Shown one piece after another: positions 55,871 to 64,000 of a DNA stretch of 64,000 nucleotides; the first letter of the stretch is position 1; each line of letters starts with the position of its first letter. The position numbers and the translations under genes were made by a program. The stretch lies in contig NZ_WRPN01000002.1 of NCBI RefSeq assembly GCF_009746565.1, forward strand, positions 434,001 to 498,000, in the 5' to 3' direction. Under the pieces are notes generated by a model. The model was not told where the DNA came from, made no database searches, and saw only the letters and a list, made by a program, of their open reading frames with translations. Source of the DNA: Mariniflexile maritimum. GTDB lineage: Bacteria > Bacteroidota > Bacteroidia > Flavobacteriales > Flavobacteriaceae.

Positions 55871-55890
55871 ATTCCTGCTTTCGCAGGAAT
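55871..55890. repeat. REP-like perfect hairpin between miaB and the sigma-54 activator
   Basis: ATTCCTGC, loop TTTC, GCAGGAAT: a perfect 8-bp stem. It lies 6 bp before the ATG of the activator, with the same arm as the degenerate copy at 3353-3371. There is no T run, so it is not a typical terminator. Confidence 0.6.
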
Positions 55891-55896
55891 AGGCTT

Positions 55897-57168
55897 ATGG
55901 AATCTGTTCAAGCTATAAAACAACGATTTGGTATTATTGGCAACACTCCGTCGCTTAACCGCGCTATTGAAAAAGCCATTCAGGTAGCACCTACCGATAT
56001 TTCTGTGCTGGTAACCGGCGAAAGCGGTGTTGGTAAAGAAAGTATTCCAAAAATAATACACCAACTGTCGCACCGCAAGCACAATAAGTACATTGCCGTA
56101 AACTGCGGCGCCATACCCGAGGGCACCATCGATAGTGAGCTTTTTGGGCATGAAAAAGGCTCGTTTACAGGCGCGACCCAAACCCGCGAAGGCTATTTTG
56201 AAGTGGCCGATGGCGGCACTATTTTTTTAGATGAAGTGGGCGAACTGCCCTTGACCACCCAAGTACGGCTTTTGCGCGTACTTGAAAATGGCGAGTTTTT
56301 AAAAGTGGGTTCCAGCAAAGTGCAAAAAACCAACGTGCGTATCGTGGCAGCTACCAATGCCAATATGTTTCAAGCAATTGGAAAAGGCGATTTTAGGGAA
56401 GATTTATACTACCGCTTAAGCACCGTCGATATACACTTGCCGCCATTGCGCGAACGTCAAGAAGACATTCACTTGTTGTTCAGGAAGTTTGCCAGCGATT
56501 TTGCTTTAAAGTACAAAATGCCAACAATAAAGTTGTCCGATGCCGCTGTTGAAACCCTTGTAGGTCATCGTTGGGCGGGTAATATCAGGCAATTGCGCAA
56601 CATAGCCGAACAACTTTCGGTGTTAGAACAGAATCGAACCATTTCAAACGAAACCCTTAAAAGTTATTTGCCAACTTCGGGCGCCAATTTGCCGGCAGTA
56701 ATAAAAACAGCAAAAGCTGAAAGCGATTTTAGTAGCGAACGCGAAATTCTATATAAAGTGCTTTTTGATATGAAAAGCGATTTGAACGATTTAAAAAAGC
56801 TTACCTTGGAGTTAATGAAAAACGGCAACGCCAAAGATGTTGAGAAGAATAATGAAACATTAATCCAGAAAATTTACGGAAATAACGATGAAAGTGATGC
56901 TGATTACGAGGAAGAACCGATAGAAAATGATGAGGTTATCTCCATTCCAGAACATACTTTAACCCGTGACGACAATCAAACGCCCCTAGATAAATACCAT
57001 TTTGCAGAAGAAGTTGAAGAAGAGGAAACCCTTTCGTTACAGCACAAAGAATTGGAATTAATAAAAAAATCGCTCGAACGTCATAACGGAAAGCGTAAAT
57101 TAGCAGCTGCCGAATTGGGCATAAGCGAACGTACCTTATACAGAAAAATTAAGCAATACGATCTCTAA
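55897..57168 (+). CDS. Sigma-54-dependent type transcriptional activator without receiver domain
   Basis: The AAA+ domain begins immediately: Walker A GESGVGKES at 41-49, the sigma-54 loop GSFTGAT (consensus GAFTGA), Walker B GGTIFLDEVGELPL, and RVIAATNAN-like segment. After a linker and an acidic low-complexity stretch (about 325-375) a Fis-type helix-turn-helix follows at the C-terminus (NGKRKLAAAELGISERTLYR). There is no N-terminal receiver, GAF or PAS domain, so activity must be controlled by amount or a partner. It is 423 residues. The place between miaB and lptE, in one direction, suggests control of envelope or stress genes, which is inferred. Confidence 0.88.
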   Translation: MESVQAIKQRFGIIGNTPSLNRAIEKAIQVAPTDISVLVTGESGVGKESIPKIIHQLSHRKHNKYIAVNCGAIPEGTIDSELFGHEKGSFTGATQTREGYFEVADGGTIFLDEVGELPLTTQVRLLRVLENGEFLKVGSSKVQKTNVRIVAATNANMFQAIGKGDFREDLYYRLSTVDIHLPPLRERQEDIHLLFRKFASDFALKYKMPTIKLSDAAVETLVGHRWAGNIRQLRNIAEQLSVLEQNRTISNETLKSYLPTSGANLPAVIKTAKAESDFSSEREILYKVLFDMKSDLNDLKKLTLELMKNGNAKDVEKNNETLIQKIYGNNDESDADYEEEPIENDEVISIPEHTLTRDDNQTPLDKYHFAEEVEEEETLSLQHKELELIKKSLERHNGKRKLAAAELGISERTLYRKIKQYDL

Positions 57169-57266
57169 AAAATGGCAACAGTCGCAGTTTACGGTTTTCA
57201 TACAACAAAACAAAAACGAAATCGTTTATAAAAAGTCATGCTTGGCTTATTGAAGCATTTTAAAAC

Positions 57267-57776
57267 ATGAAAAAAACTTTAATTTACTTTTTACTTCTTA
57301 CTTCTAACGTTTTACTTGTGGGTTGTGGTTTTTACTCGTTCACGGGTGCATCGGTACCCGCAAATGTAAAAACGTTTCAAGTTAATCGTTTTGAAAACAA
57401 CGCTTTGTTGGTAGAACCCGGTTTAGAGCGCGATTTTAAATTGGCGCTGGAAGATTTGATACAGAACCAAACCAATTTAGGCTTGGTACAGTCTAATGGC
57501 GATTTGGTTTATGAAGGCGAAATAACCGATTACCGTATTTCGCCAACTACGGCAACTTCTGAAAATACGGCGGCTCAAAACAGATTGACCATAAGTGTAA
57601 AGGTGCGGTTTTTCAACCGGAAAAAAGAAGATGACGATTTAGAGCAATCCTTCTCGTTTTTTTACGATTATGCAGGTAGTTCCCAATTGATAGGCTCCTT
57701 GAAAACCACGGCACACGAAGAAATTTTTGAACGATTAACACAGGATATTTTTAATGCAACACTTGCTAAATGGTAG
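57267..57776 (+). CDS. lptE: LptE-family lipoprotein
   Basis: LptE plugs the LptD barrel and helps insert lipopolysaccharide in the outer membrane. The N-terminus MKKTLIYFLLLTSNVLLVGC is a lipoprotein signal with Cys20, followed at once by GFYSFTGASVPANVKTFQVN, typical of the Bacteroidota LptE family. The remainder has the expected alpha/beta fold with LTISVKVRFFNRKKEDD and HEEIFERLTQDIFNATLAKW. It is 169 residues. It lies 98 bp after the activator and 90 bp before the TPR-like gene. Confidence 0.92.
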   Translation: MKKTLIYFLLLTSNVLLVGCGFYSFTGASVPANVKTFQVNRFENNALLVEPGLERDFKLALEDLIQNQTNLGLVQSNGDLVYEGEITDYRISPTTATSENTAAQNRLTISVKVRFFNRKKEDDDLEQSFSFFYDYAGSSQLIGSLKTTAHEEIFERLTQDIFNATLAKW

Positions 57777-57866
57777 GTTTCAATTAAACAATTAAAAATA
57801 ACCATATTTAAACTTTGCGTCTTAGCGCCCTTGCGAGAAAAATAATAATTAAATTTGGCTAAGCCA

Positions 57867-58808
57867 ATGAACCAAACCGATTTTACATATCTGCTCCAGC
57901 ATCCGCAGCACATCACACATCAACAAACGGTGGCTGTAAAATCCATTATCGATGAGTTTCCTTATTTTCAATCGGCACGCGCCATCTATCTTAAAGGATT
58001 AAAGGATCAAGAAAGTTTTAAGTACAATCAAGCGCTCAAAACCACAGCAGCCTACACCACCGATAGAAGTATTTTGTTCGATTATATAACTTCGGAAGTG
58101 TTCGTTCAAAATCAAATTTCACAATCCATCAAACAAAACACGGCACATTTAAAAGATATTGAAGTTGATGTTGAAGACATTTCAATAAACAGAAGCGTAA
58201 CAATCGACGATCGTTTAAAACAGCAAATAAAGGAAACCACGGGTGTTCTGGACCCTACATTGTTTCAGACTAAAGAAGAACGCCCACAAAAAGCAGCCAC
58301 TTTTGTTTTTGAGGATTCTGACCCCTTGGAGCCTTCATCCGAACCTGCAAAAGCAGAACCATCTGCCACCCAGATTTTAAACTTAGGAAAACCACTTGAG
58401 TTCAATAAAAGCGAAACACATTCCTTTAATGAATGGCTCAATTTAACACGTTTTAAACCCATTGAACGAAATGCCGAAACCCCTAAAAGCATTGATGAAA
58501 CTGGGAAATTGGCCAAAATAGACAAACTTAAAAAATTTGAGTTGATCGAGGAGTTTATTGCCAAAAACCCAAAAATAAGCCCCGTGTCGTTTACGGTATC
58601 AAAAACAAATCTTGCCGAAGCACAAATGATACAACCCGAAGCTTTAATGACCGAAACTTTGGCCCGAATTTACCTCGAACAAAAAAACTATAAAAAAGCA
58701 ATTCAATCTTATAAAATTTTAAGTTTGAAATATCCAGAAAAAAGTAGTTTCTTTGCAAACCAAATTGAAGCAATAGAACAATTACAAGAACAAAACAATA
58801 AGAAATAA
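57867..58808 (+). CDS. TPR-like hypothetical protein between lptE and secG
   Basis: ATG at 57867 gives MNQTDFTYLLQHPQHITHQQ. The middle of this 313-residue protein is acidic and low in complexity (about 85-200). The last 60 residues hold a tetratricopeptide-like pair, TETLARIYLEQKNYKKAIQS followed by YKILSLKYPEKSSFFANQ. No signal peptide or membrane helix is present, so it is cytoplasmic. The stop TAA overlaps the secG ATG (TAATG), a tight coupling that points to a role around the Sec translocon or envelope assembly, only inferred. Confidence 0.75.
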   Translation: MNQTDFTYLLQHPQHITHQQTVAVKSIIDEFPYFQSARAIYLKGLKDQESFKYNQALKTTAAYTTDRSILFDYITSEVFVQNQISQSIKQNTAHLKDIEVDVEDISINRSVTIDDRLKQQIKETTGVLDPTLFQTKEERPQKAATFVFEDSDPLEPSSEPAKAEPSATQILNLGKPLEFNKSETHSFNEWLNLTRFKPIERNAETPKSIDETGKLAKIDKLKKFELIEEFIAKNPKISPVSFTVSKTNLAEAQMIQPEALMTETLARIYLEQKNYKKAIQSYKILSLKYPEKSSFFANQIEAIEQLQEQNNKK

Positions 58809-59176
58809 TGAGTACGTTTACAATATTTTTGGCATTAATAGTGGTAGTAGCCTTTTTACTAATTGTTGTAATTATGGTTCAAAACCCCAAAGGAGGCGGG
58901 TTGTCATCATCATTTGGCGGTGGCGGTACCCAACAATTGGGCGGTGTAAAAAAGACTACCGACTTTTTAGACAAAAGCACCTGGACACTGGCAACTTTAT
59001 TGTTGGCACTAATATTACTGTCCAATGTGGCAATTAACAGGGGTGGCGAAAGTGCAGAGTCTAAAGCTCTCGATAAAAATGCGCCAACCACACAGCCTTT
59101 GCCAGCATCGCAACCATTGCCAACAAACACGCCGGCACCAAATAATGCCGCACCAAAAGATAAAGCAGCCCAATAA
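58808..59176 (+). CDS. secG: Preprotein translocase subunit SecG
   Basis: SecG is the small membrane subunit of the SecYEG channel. This 122-residue protein has two membrane helices (near 4-25 and 55-75) with the family motif VQNPKGGGLSSSFGGGGTQQ between them, followed by KTTDFLDKSTWTLATLLLAL. The C-terminal part is rich in Pro, Ala and Asn and not conserved. The start codon overlaps the preceding stop by 1 bp. The hairpin at 59196 ends the unit. Confidence 0.95.
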   Translation: MSTFTIFLALIVVVAFLLIVVIMVQNPKGGGLSSSFGGGGTQQLGGVKKTTDFLDKSTWTLATLLLALILLSNVAINRGGESAESKALDKNAPTTQPLPASQPLPTNTPAPNNAAPKDKAAQ

Positions 59177-59195
59177 ATTATGCTGAAACAGTATA

Positions 59196-59226
59196 AAAAT
59201 GCCAACTTTCAAAGTTGGCATTTTTT
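59196..59226 (+). terminator. Terminator of the secG unit
   Basis: AAATGCCAACTTT pairs with AAAGTTGGCATTT around one C, followed by a T run. It separates secG from groES, which therefore needs its own promoter. Confidence 0.85.
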
Positions 59227-59318
59227 GTTCCTGTAAGTTTGTCAGTTTACCAGCATTGGCACACTTTTAGACTCATACAATCCCGTAAACATTAATTTTT
59301 AACTTAAAAATATTTCAT

Positions 59319-59603
59319 ATGTCATTAAACATTAAACCAATTGCAGGCACTAACAACAGGATAGTTTTAGAGCCTGCTGCAGCTGAGACCAAAACAGCAT
59401 CCGGAATCATCATTCCAGACAACGCTAAAGAAAAACCGCAAAAAGGGACAATTGTAGCAGTTGGTAATGATTCTAAAGATGAAACTCCTACTGTTAAAGT
59501 TGGCGATACTGTTTTGTATGGTAAATATGCTGGAACCGAACTAAAACTTGAAGGAAAGGACTATTTGATTATGCGCGAAAGCGATATATTGGCAATTATA
59601 TAA
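59319..59603 (+). CDS. groES: Co-chaperonin GroES
   Basis: GroES caps the GroEL ring. The 94-residue protein has the mobile loop region [20 protein letters not shown], then [20 protein letters not shown] and a beta barrel with [20 protein letters not shown], ending [13 protein letters not shown]. It is full length. No CIRCE element is seen upstream. The groEL gene follows 423 bp later instead of directly, because a four-helix-bundle gene lies between them. Confidence 0.97.
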   Translation: MSLNIKPIAGTNNRIVLEPAAAETKTASGIIIPDNAKEKPQKGTIVAVGNDSKDETPTVKVGDTVLYGKYAGTELKLEGKDYLIMRESDILAII

Positions 59604-59613
59604 TTTGCTACAA

Positions 59614-59636
59614 GCGGTAGGCCTTAAGCTATAAGC
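59614..59636. repeat. Left inverted repeat flanking the four-helix-bundle gene
   Basis: This 23-bp segment matches the reverse complement of 59988-60010 at 18 of 23 positions. It ends exactly before the ATG at 59637. Confidence 0.65.
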
Positions 59637-60014
59637 ATGAGAGACTTTAAAAAGTATCATATTTGGAATTTGAGTCATGAATTAACGCTAGAAACCTATT
59701 CTAATACTAATTCATTTCCAAAAGACGAAATTTACGGCTTAACCTCTCAAATAAGAAGATCTTCAACCACAATTCCTGCAAATATTTCAGAAGGCTGTGG
59801 CAGAGATTCAGATTTAGAATTCAACAGATTTCTAACCATAGCATTAGGGTCGGCAAGCGAAACCGAGTACTTAATCATTTTAGCAAAGGGCTTAGGCTTT
59901 ATAGAAGATAATCAAGCCAGTGTTCTTGTTGAAAAAGTAAACGTTATTAAAAGTAAAACACATCAATTAAAACAAAAATTAAAATTAGCTTATGGCATAA
60001 AGCCTAAAGCGTAA
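59637..60014 (+). CDS. Four-helix-bundle (IVP/S23-type) protein inserted between groES and groEL
   Basis: This 125-residue protein matches the four-helix-bundle family first known from intervening sequences of 23S rRNA (TIGR02436): KYHIWNLSHELTLETYSNTN, PKDEIYGLTSQIRRSSTTIP, ANISEGCGRDSDLEFNRFL and TIALGSASETEYLIILAKGL. The function is not known. It interrupts the groES-groEL pair in the same direction, 33 bp after groES and 12 bp before groEL. The ends are marked by 23-bp imperfect inverted repeats; the right one codes for the last residues (AYGIKPKA). This suggests arrival as a compact cassette that did not break the operon. Confidence 0.88.
   Translation: MRDFKKYHIWNLSHELTLETYSNTNSFPKDEIYGLTSQIRRSSTTIPANISEGCGRDSDLEFNRFLTIALGSASETEYLIILAKGLGFIEDNQASVLVEKVNVIKSKTHQLKQKLKLAYGIKPKA
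59988..60010. repeat. Right inverted repeat flanking the four-helix-bundle gene
   Basis: It is the partner of 59614-59636 (18 of 23 positions pair) and overlaps the 3' end of the reading frame, coding for its last residues. Confidence 0.65.
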
Positions 60015-61658
<1,644 letters not shown>

Positions 61659-61668
61659 TAGAAAATGC

Positions 61669-61694
61669 TGTGACGTACTAAAATAGCGTTACAG
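61669..61694. repeat. Left terminal inverted repeat of the IS3 element
   Basis: It begins TGTGACGTACTAAAATAG; 20 of 26 positions match the right repeat. The TGC target copy precedes it. Confidence 0.8.
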
Positions 61695-61696
61695 AA

Positions 61697-62620
61697 TTAA
61701 TAAATTAAAGGTAGTGATTTTTTATTGCTACCTTTTTTGTTTTTATACTGTTTTCTTTTGATAGTTTTTTGTCTGTGCATCTGATTAGGAGTCAACATAT
61801 AATTTGATAAATGTGGCCTAAAGTTATTGTAAATCTCTATTGCATTTTGCACTAATTTTGTCTTAATTTCTAAGTTAGTATCATACTTATCAACTGCAAA
61901 TTCTTGTTTTAAAATACCGTTTATTCGTTCTGCAATTGCATTTTCATAAGGATCGTATTGTTCAGTCATACTTGATCTAATATCATTTTTATCTAAAACC
62001 TGTTGGTATTCATTCGAACAATATTGTAAGCCTCTATCAGAATGGTGTATAACGGGCTGATTTTTGTAAACTCTATGTTTCAGTGCCATTTCTAAAGCAA
62101 GTAACGACCCCTTTACATTTAAACTATCAGAAACATTGTATCCCATAATTTTCTTAGAATAGGCATCTGTTATTAAAGCTAAATAACTTGGGTTTTTCCT
62201 ATTTCCAATATACGTAATATCACTTACCCAAACTTGCTCTGGTCTTATAAACTCTATTTCTTTAATTTGGTTTTTATGCTTCCTAAAGCGATGATGAGAA
62301 TTTGTTGTGATATGATATTTCTTTTTAGGTTTTATTAATAAATTGTTAGCCTTGAGTATTTTAAATAATTTATCTCTACCAACTTTGAGTTCTTGTAACT
62401 GATCTTCTAATAAATAATAAAGTTTTCTTGTGCCAATTTTTGGCATTACAATACGTTTTGATTTAACTAATGTTATCACCTTAAAACTCAATTCTAACTT
62501 CTCTTTTGCAGATTTAATATCACGATAATAAACCTGTCTATTAACCCCAAGTAAATCACAGGTAGCTTTTATGCTTTGTTTGTGTTGTTTTGAGAAGTAT
62601 TCTATTACTTGGGTTCTTGC
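61697..62620 (-). CDS. IS3-family transposase OrfB (DDE integrase), made by -1 frameshift
   Basis: After a slip back of one base at 62620 the frame stays open for 307 codons. The start of this segment is a helix-turn-helix-type piece ATCDLLGVNRQVYYRDIK; the rve core has VSDITYI (first Asp), IHHSDRGLQYCSNEYQ (second Asp) and DPYENAIAERINGILKQEF (Glu). The end is rich in Lys. The frame has no convincing ATG of its own, so the OrfAB fusion is the expected active transposase (434 residues). The last codons overlap a hairpin that can stop transcription from the groEL side. Confidence 0.88.
   Translation of the reverse strand, partial: ARTQVIEYFSKQHKQSIKATCDLLGVNRQVYYRDIKSAKEKLELSFKVITLVKSKRIVMPKIGTRKLYYLLEDQLQELKVGRDKLFKILKANNLLIKPKKKYHITTNSHHRFRKHKNQIKEIEFIRPEQVWVSDITYIGNRKNPSYLALITDAYSKKIMGYNVSDSLNVKGSLLALEMALKHRVYKNQPVIHHSDRGLQYCSNEYQQVLDKNDIRSSMTEQYDPYENAIAERINGILKQEFAVDKYDTNLEIKTKLVQNAIEIYNNFRPHLSNYMLTPNQMHRQKTIKRKQYKNKKGSNKKSLPLIY
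61707..61738 (+). terminator. Terminator inside the IS end, facing groEL transcription
   Basis: AAAGGTAG (61707-61714) pairs with CTACCTTT (61728-61735), followed by T residues on the plus strand. It lies inside the IS, in the 3' end of orfB, so it would stop groEL read-through into the element. It is not the original groEL terminator. Confidence 0.6.
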
Positions 62621-63000
62621 TTTTTTCTGATAGGAATATTAAACTCTTTTTCAGCAATATCGATCATCATATCAAACAGAATCGCTTTTTTATCAGCTCT
62701 TTCTGCTAAATATTCTGCTCTATTTTTCTGCTTTTCTAGTAATTTAACCTGTTGTTCTAATTCTAAAATACGTTGCTCTGGAGTTTTAGACATCCCTTTT
62801 TGAATTGTATATTGATAATCAAAGTTACCATATTTTTTTAACCAAGTACGAACTGTAGAAGCTGCTTGTATTCCATACTTCTCTAATGCCCCTGTGGTTG
62901 TTAATAATCCGTGTTCAATTTCTTCAACAATTTGAAGTTTTAAACTTAAACTATAATCTTTTTGTGTGCGCTTTTTGTAATTTGAATCTTCTAGTTCCAT
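62605..63000 (-). CDS. IS3-family OrfA (helix-turn-helix protein)
   Basis: This 131-residue protein has an N-terminal helix-turn-helix domain (KDYSLSLKLQIVEEIEHGLL, AASTVRTWLKKYGN) and a coiled coil with heptad leucines (PEQRILELEQQVKLLEKQKN), the usual OrfA layout. It binds the IS ends and, in the OrfAB fusion, targets the catalytic domain. The frame ends at 62605 shortly after the slippery site. The start ATG at 63000 is 41 bp inside the right IS end. Confidence 0.9.
   Translation of the reverse strand: MELEDSNYKKRTQKDYSLSLKLQIVEEIEHGLLTTTGALEKYGIQAASTVRTWLKKYGNFDYQYTIQKGMSKTPEQRILELEQQVKLLEKQKNRAEYLAERADKKAILFDMMIDIAEKEFNIPIRKKQEPK
62620..62626 (-). other. Programmed -1 frameshift heptamer A-AAA-AAG
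   Basis: On the minus strand the heptamer is AAAAAAG in the phase A AAA AAG, the classic IS3 slippery site. It lies 15 bp before the OrfA stop codon and joins the OrfA and OrfB frames exactly. Confidence 0.85.
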
Positions 63001-63015
63001 TTTAAATAGTGGTTA

Positions 63016-63041
63016 GTGTATCACTATTTTAGGACGAGACA
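63016..63041. repeat. Right terminal inverted repeat of the IS3 element
   Basis: Read on the minus strand it begins TGTCTCGTCCTAAAATAG; the TGC target copy follows it at 63042-63044. Confidence 0.8.
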
Positions 63042-63051
63042 TGCTATCAAT

Positions 63052-63089
63052 AAAAAAAACGCTTCAAACTGGTTTGAAGCGTTTTTTTT
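63052..63089. terminator. Bidirectional terminator, probably the original groEL/metK one
   Basis: AAACGCTTCAAA and TTTGAAGCGTTT form a 12-bp stem with a CTGG loop, flanked by A and T runs. It now serves metK, and before the IS insertion it would have ended groEL about 25 bp after its stop. Confidence 0.85.
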
Positions 63090-63108
63090 ATGCTGTAATT
63101 AAGGAGCT

Positions 63109-64000
63109 TTACAGCCCAAAAGCAGCTTTTACTTGATCAACATAATCCAGTTTTTCCCAAGTAAACAATTCAACGTCCAATGTTATGCTTTCGCCATTAG
63201 GCTGGTTAAATGTTTTGGTAACAACTGTGTTTTCACGACCCATGTGGCCGTAAGCAGCCGTTTCACTATAAATGGGGGCGCGTAATTTTAAGCGTTCCTC
63301 TATGGCGAACGGGCGCATATCAAATATTTTAGCCACAATTTCGGCAATTTCCCCATCGGTCATATTAAATGGGCAAGTGCCGTAAGTATTAATAAAAATG
63401 CCCATAGGTTCAACCACGCCAATAGCATAACTTACCTGTACCAACACTTCATCGGCAACACCAGCGGCAACTAGGTTTTTGGCAATATGGCGGGTTGCGT
63501 AAGCAGCACTTCTATCTACTTTGCTCGGGTCTTTCCCAGAAAATGCACCGCCACCATGTGCACCTTTTCCACCATAAGTGTCCACAATAATTTTTCTGCC
63601 CGTTAGTCCGGTATCGCCATGTGGTCCACCAATAACAAACTTACCTGTTGGGTTAATATGGTATTTAATAGCACTGTTGAAAAGTGCTTGTAGGTTTTTA
63701 GGCAATTTTGAAATTACCCTAGGTATTAATATGTTAACAATGTCTTTTCTAATTTTGGCAAGCATCGTGTCATCATCCGCAAAATCGTCATGTTGTGTAG
63801 AAACCACAATGGCATCAATACGTTGTGGCACATTATCATCGCTGTATTCAATGGTAACTTGACTTTTGGAATCGGGTCTTAAATAGGTAATTTCATTATT
63901 TTCTCGACGCAGTTCGGCAAGTTCCTTTAAAATAAGGTGCGATAAATCTAAGGCCAAAGGCATAAAGTTTTCGGTTTCATTAGTGGCATAGCCAAACATC
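63109..64000 (-). CDS. metK: S-adenosylmethionine synthase, C-terminal part (runs off window)
   Basis: MetK makes S-adenosylmethionine from methionine and ATP. 296 residues are seen and the N-terminal part of roughly 120 residues is outside the window. Family motifs are [20 protein letters not shown] near the edge, the phosphate loop [20 protein letters not shown], and [20 protein letters not shown] plus [17 protein letters not shown]. The C-terminus is [10 protein letters not shown]. Because the frame is open at the edge, the Met at 63999 is internal. It is convergent with groEL. Confidence 0.96.
   Translation of the reverse strand, partial: MFGYATNETENFMPLALDLSHLILKELAELRRENNEITYLRPDSKSQVTIEYSDDNVPQRIDAIVVSTQHDDFADDDTMLAKIRKDIVNILIPRVISKLPKNLQALFNSAIKYHINPTGKFVIGGPHGDTGLTGRKIIVDTYGGKGAHGGGAFSGKDPSKVDRSAAYATRHIAKNLVAAGVADEVLVQVSYAIGVVEPMGIFINTYGTCPFNMTDGEIAEIVAKIFDMRPFAIEERLKLRAPIYSETAAYGHMGRENTVVTKTFNQPNGESITLDVELFTWEKLDYVDQVKAAFGL

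Larger units (their letters stand above)
61669..63041 (-). mobile_element. IS3-family insertion sequence, complete (1373 bp)
   Basis: The element has terminal inverted repeats beginning TGT at both ends and agreeing at 20 of 26 positions (61669-61694 and 63016-63041), two overlapping transposase frames on the minus strand with a -1 frameshift heptamer, and a 3-bp direct repeat TGC on both sides (61666-61668 and 63042-63044) as the target duplication. Both frames are open and the DDE residues are present, so it may be active. It is inserted 10 bp after groEL, convergent to it. Confidence 0.9.

Noticed and set aside
59249-59266. A TGGCAC sequence before groES resembling a sigma-54 -24 element
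   Set aside because: The -12 part at proper spacing reads TAGA, without the needed GC, so it is not a sigma-54 promoter.
61707-61738. Hairpin after groEL taken at first as the native groEL terminator
   Set aside because: It lies inside the IS3 terminal repeats and overlaps the transposase end; the native terminator is more likely at 63052-63089.

Overview
The window is a 64 kb stretch of a Bacteroidota chromosome, almost certainly a member of the Flavobacteriaceae. This rests on the complete gldKLMN gliding/type IX secretion operon, a SusC/SusD pair, GLPGLI, DUF5686 and DUF4302 proteins, a putative porin, non-CCA-encoded tRNAs, and -7 promoter boxes of the form TAnnTTTG. The DNA is A+T rich and densely coded. 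No rRNA, CRISPR array, prophage or plasmid gene is visible. Most genes are core or envelope functions; the only clear transposon is one IS3-family element near the right edge.

Layout. 1-9 kb: the N-terminal part of an FAD-dependent protein, a 59-residue zinc-knuckle protein, dihydrofolate reductase fused to a 2TM membrane domain, a small CBM48-like protein, thymidylate synthase, a CNT nucleoside transporter, a DUF151/UVR protein, the two electron-transfer flavoprotein subunits, and divergently the pyruvate dehydrogenase E1 beta subunit. DHFR, ThyA, the nucleoside transporter and a deoxynucleoside kinase at 14.5 kb all feed dTMP and nucleotide supply. 9-20 kb: a DUF5686 outer-membrane protein, soluble and membrane pyrophosphatases side by side, the deoxynucleoside kinase, and a GLPGLI protein with its TonB-dependent receptor-like partner, ending at tRNA-Tyr. 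20-32 kb: coaD, ddl, a PASTA protein, an RluA-type pseudouridine synthase, an ABC-F ATPase, a leucine-rich-repeat protein, a CPXCG protein, the initiator tRNA, a nucleoid-associated protein and rnhB.

32.7-39.9 kb holds a four-gene outer-membrane import operon: SusC, SusD, an HExxH zinc metallohydrolase lipoprotein and a DUF4302 lipoprotein. 40-49 kb has a putative porin, a DAO-type oxidoreductase and gldK-L-M-N, preceded by an arginase-fold protein that has lost the usual metal ligands, and then topA. 54-61.7 kb is a co-directional run: miaB, a sigma-54-type activator, lptE, a TPR-like protein, secG, groES, a four-helix-bundle gene and groEL. A complete IS3-family element follows, then the convergent C-terminal part of metK.

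Most notable observations: a four-helix-bundle gene inside the groES-groEL operon flanked by 23-bp imperfect inverted repeats; an IS3 element with a TGC duplication that separates groEL from its probable original shared terminator; a membrane-DHFR fusion joined at an A10 tract where a slip either way ends translation; a palindrome read in frame inside thyA; a long inverted repeat between etfA and the DUF151 gene; the degenerate arginase beside gldK; and promoter boxes lying so close to start codons that leaderless transcripts are likely. Apart from these, gene content is what is expected of a flavobacterial core genome, and no clearly unprecedented multi-gene system could be identified from sequence alone.
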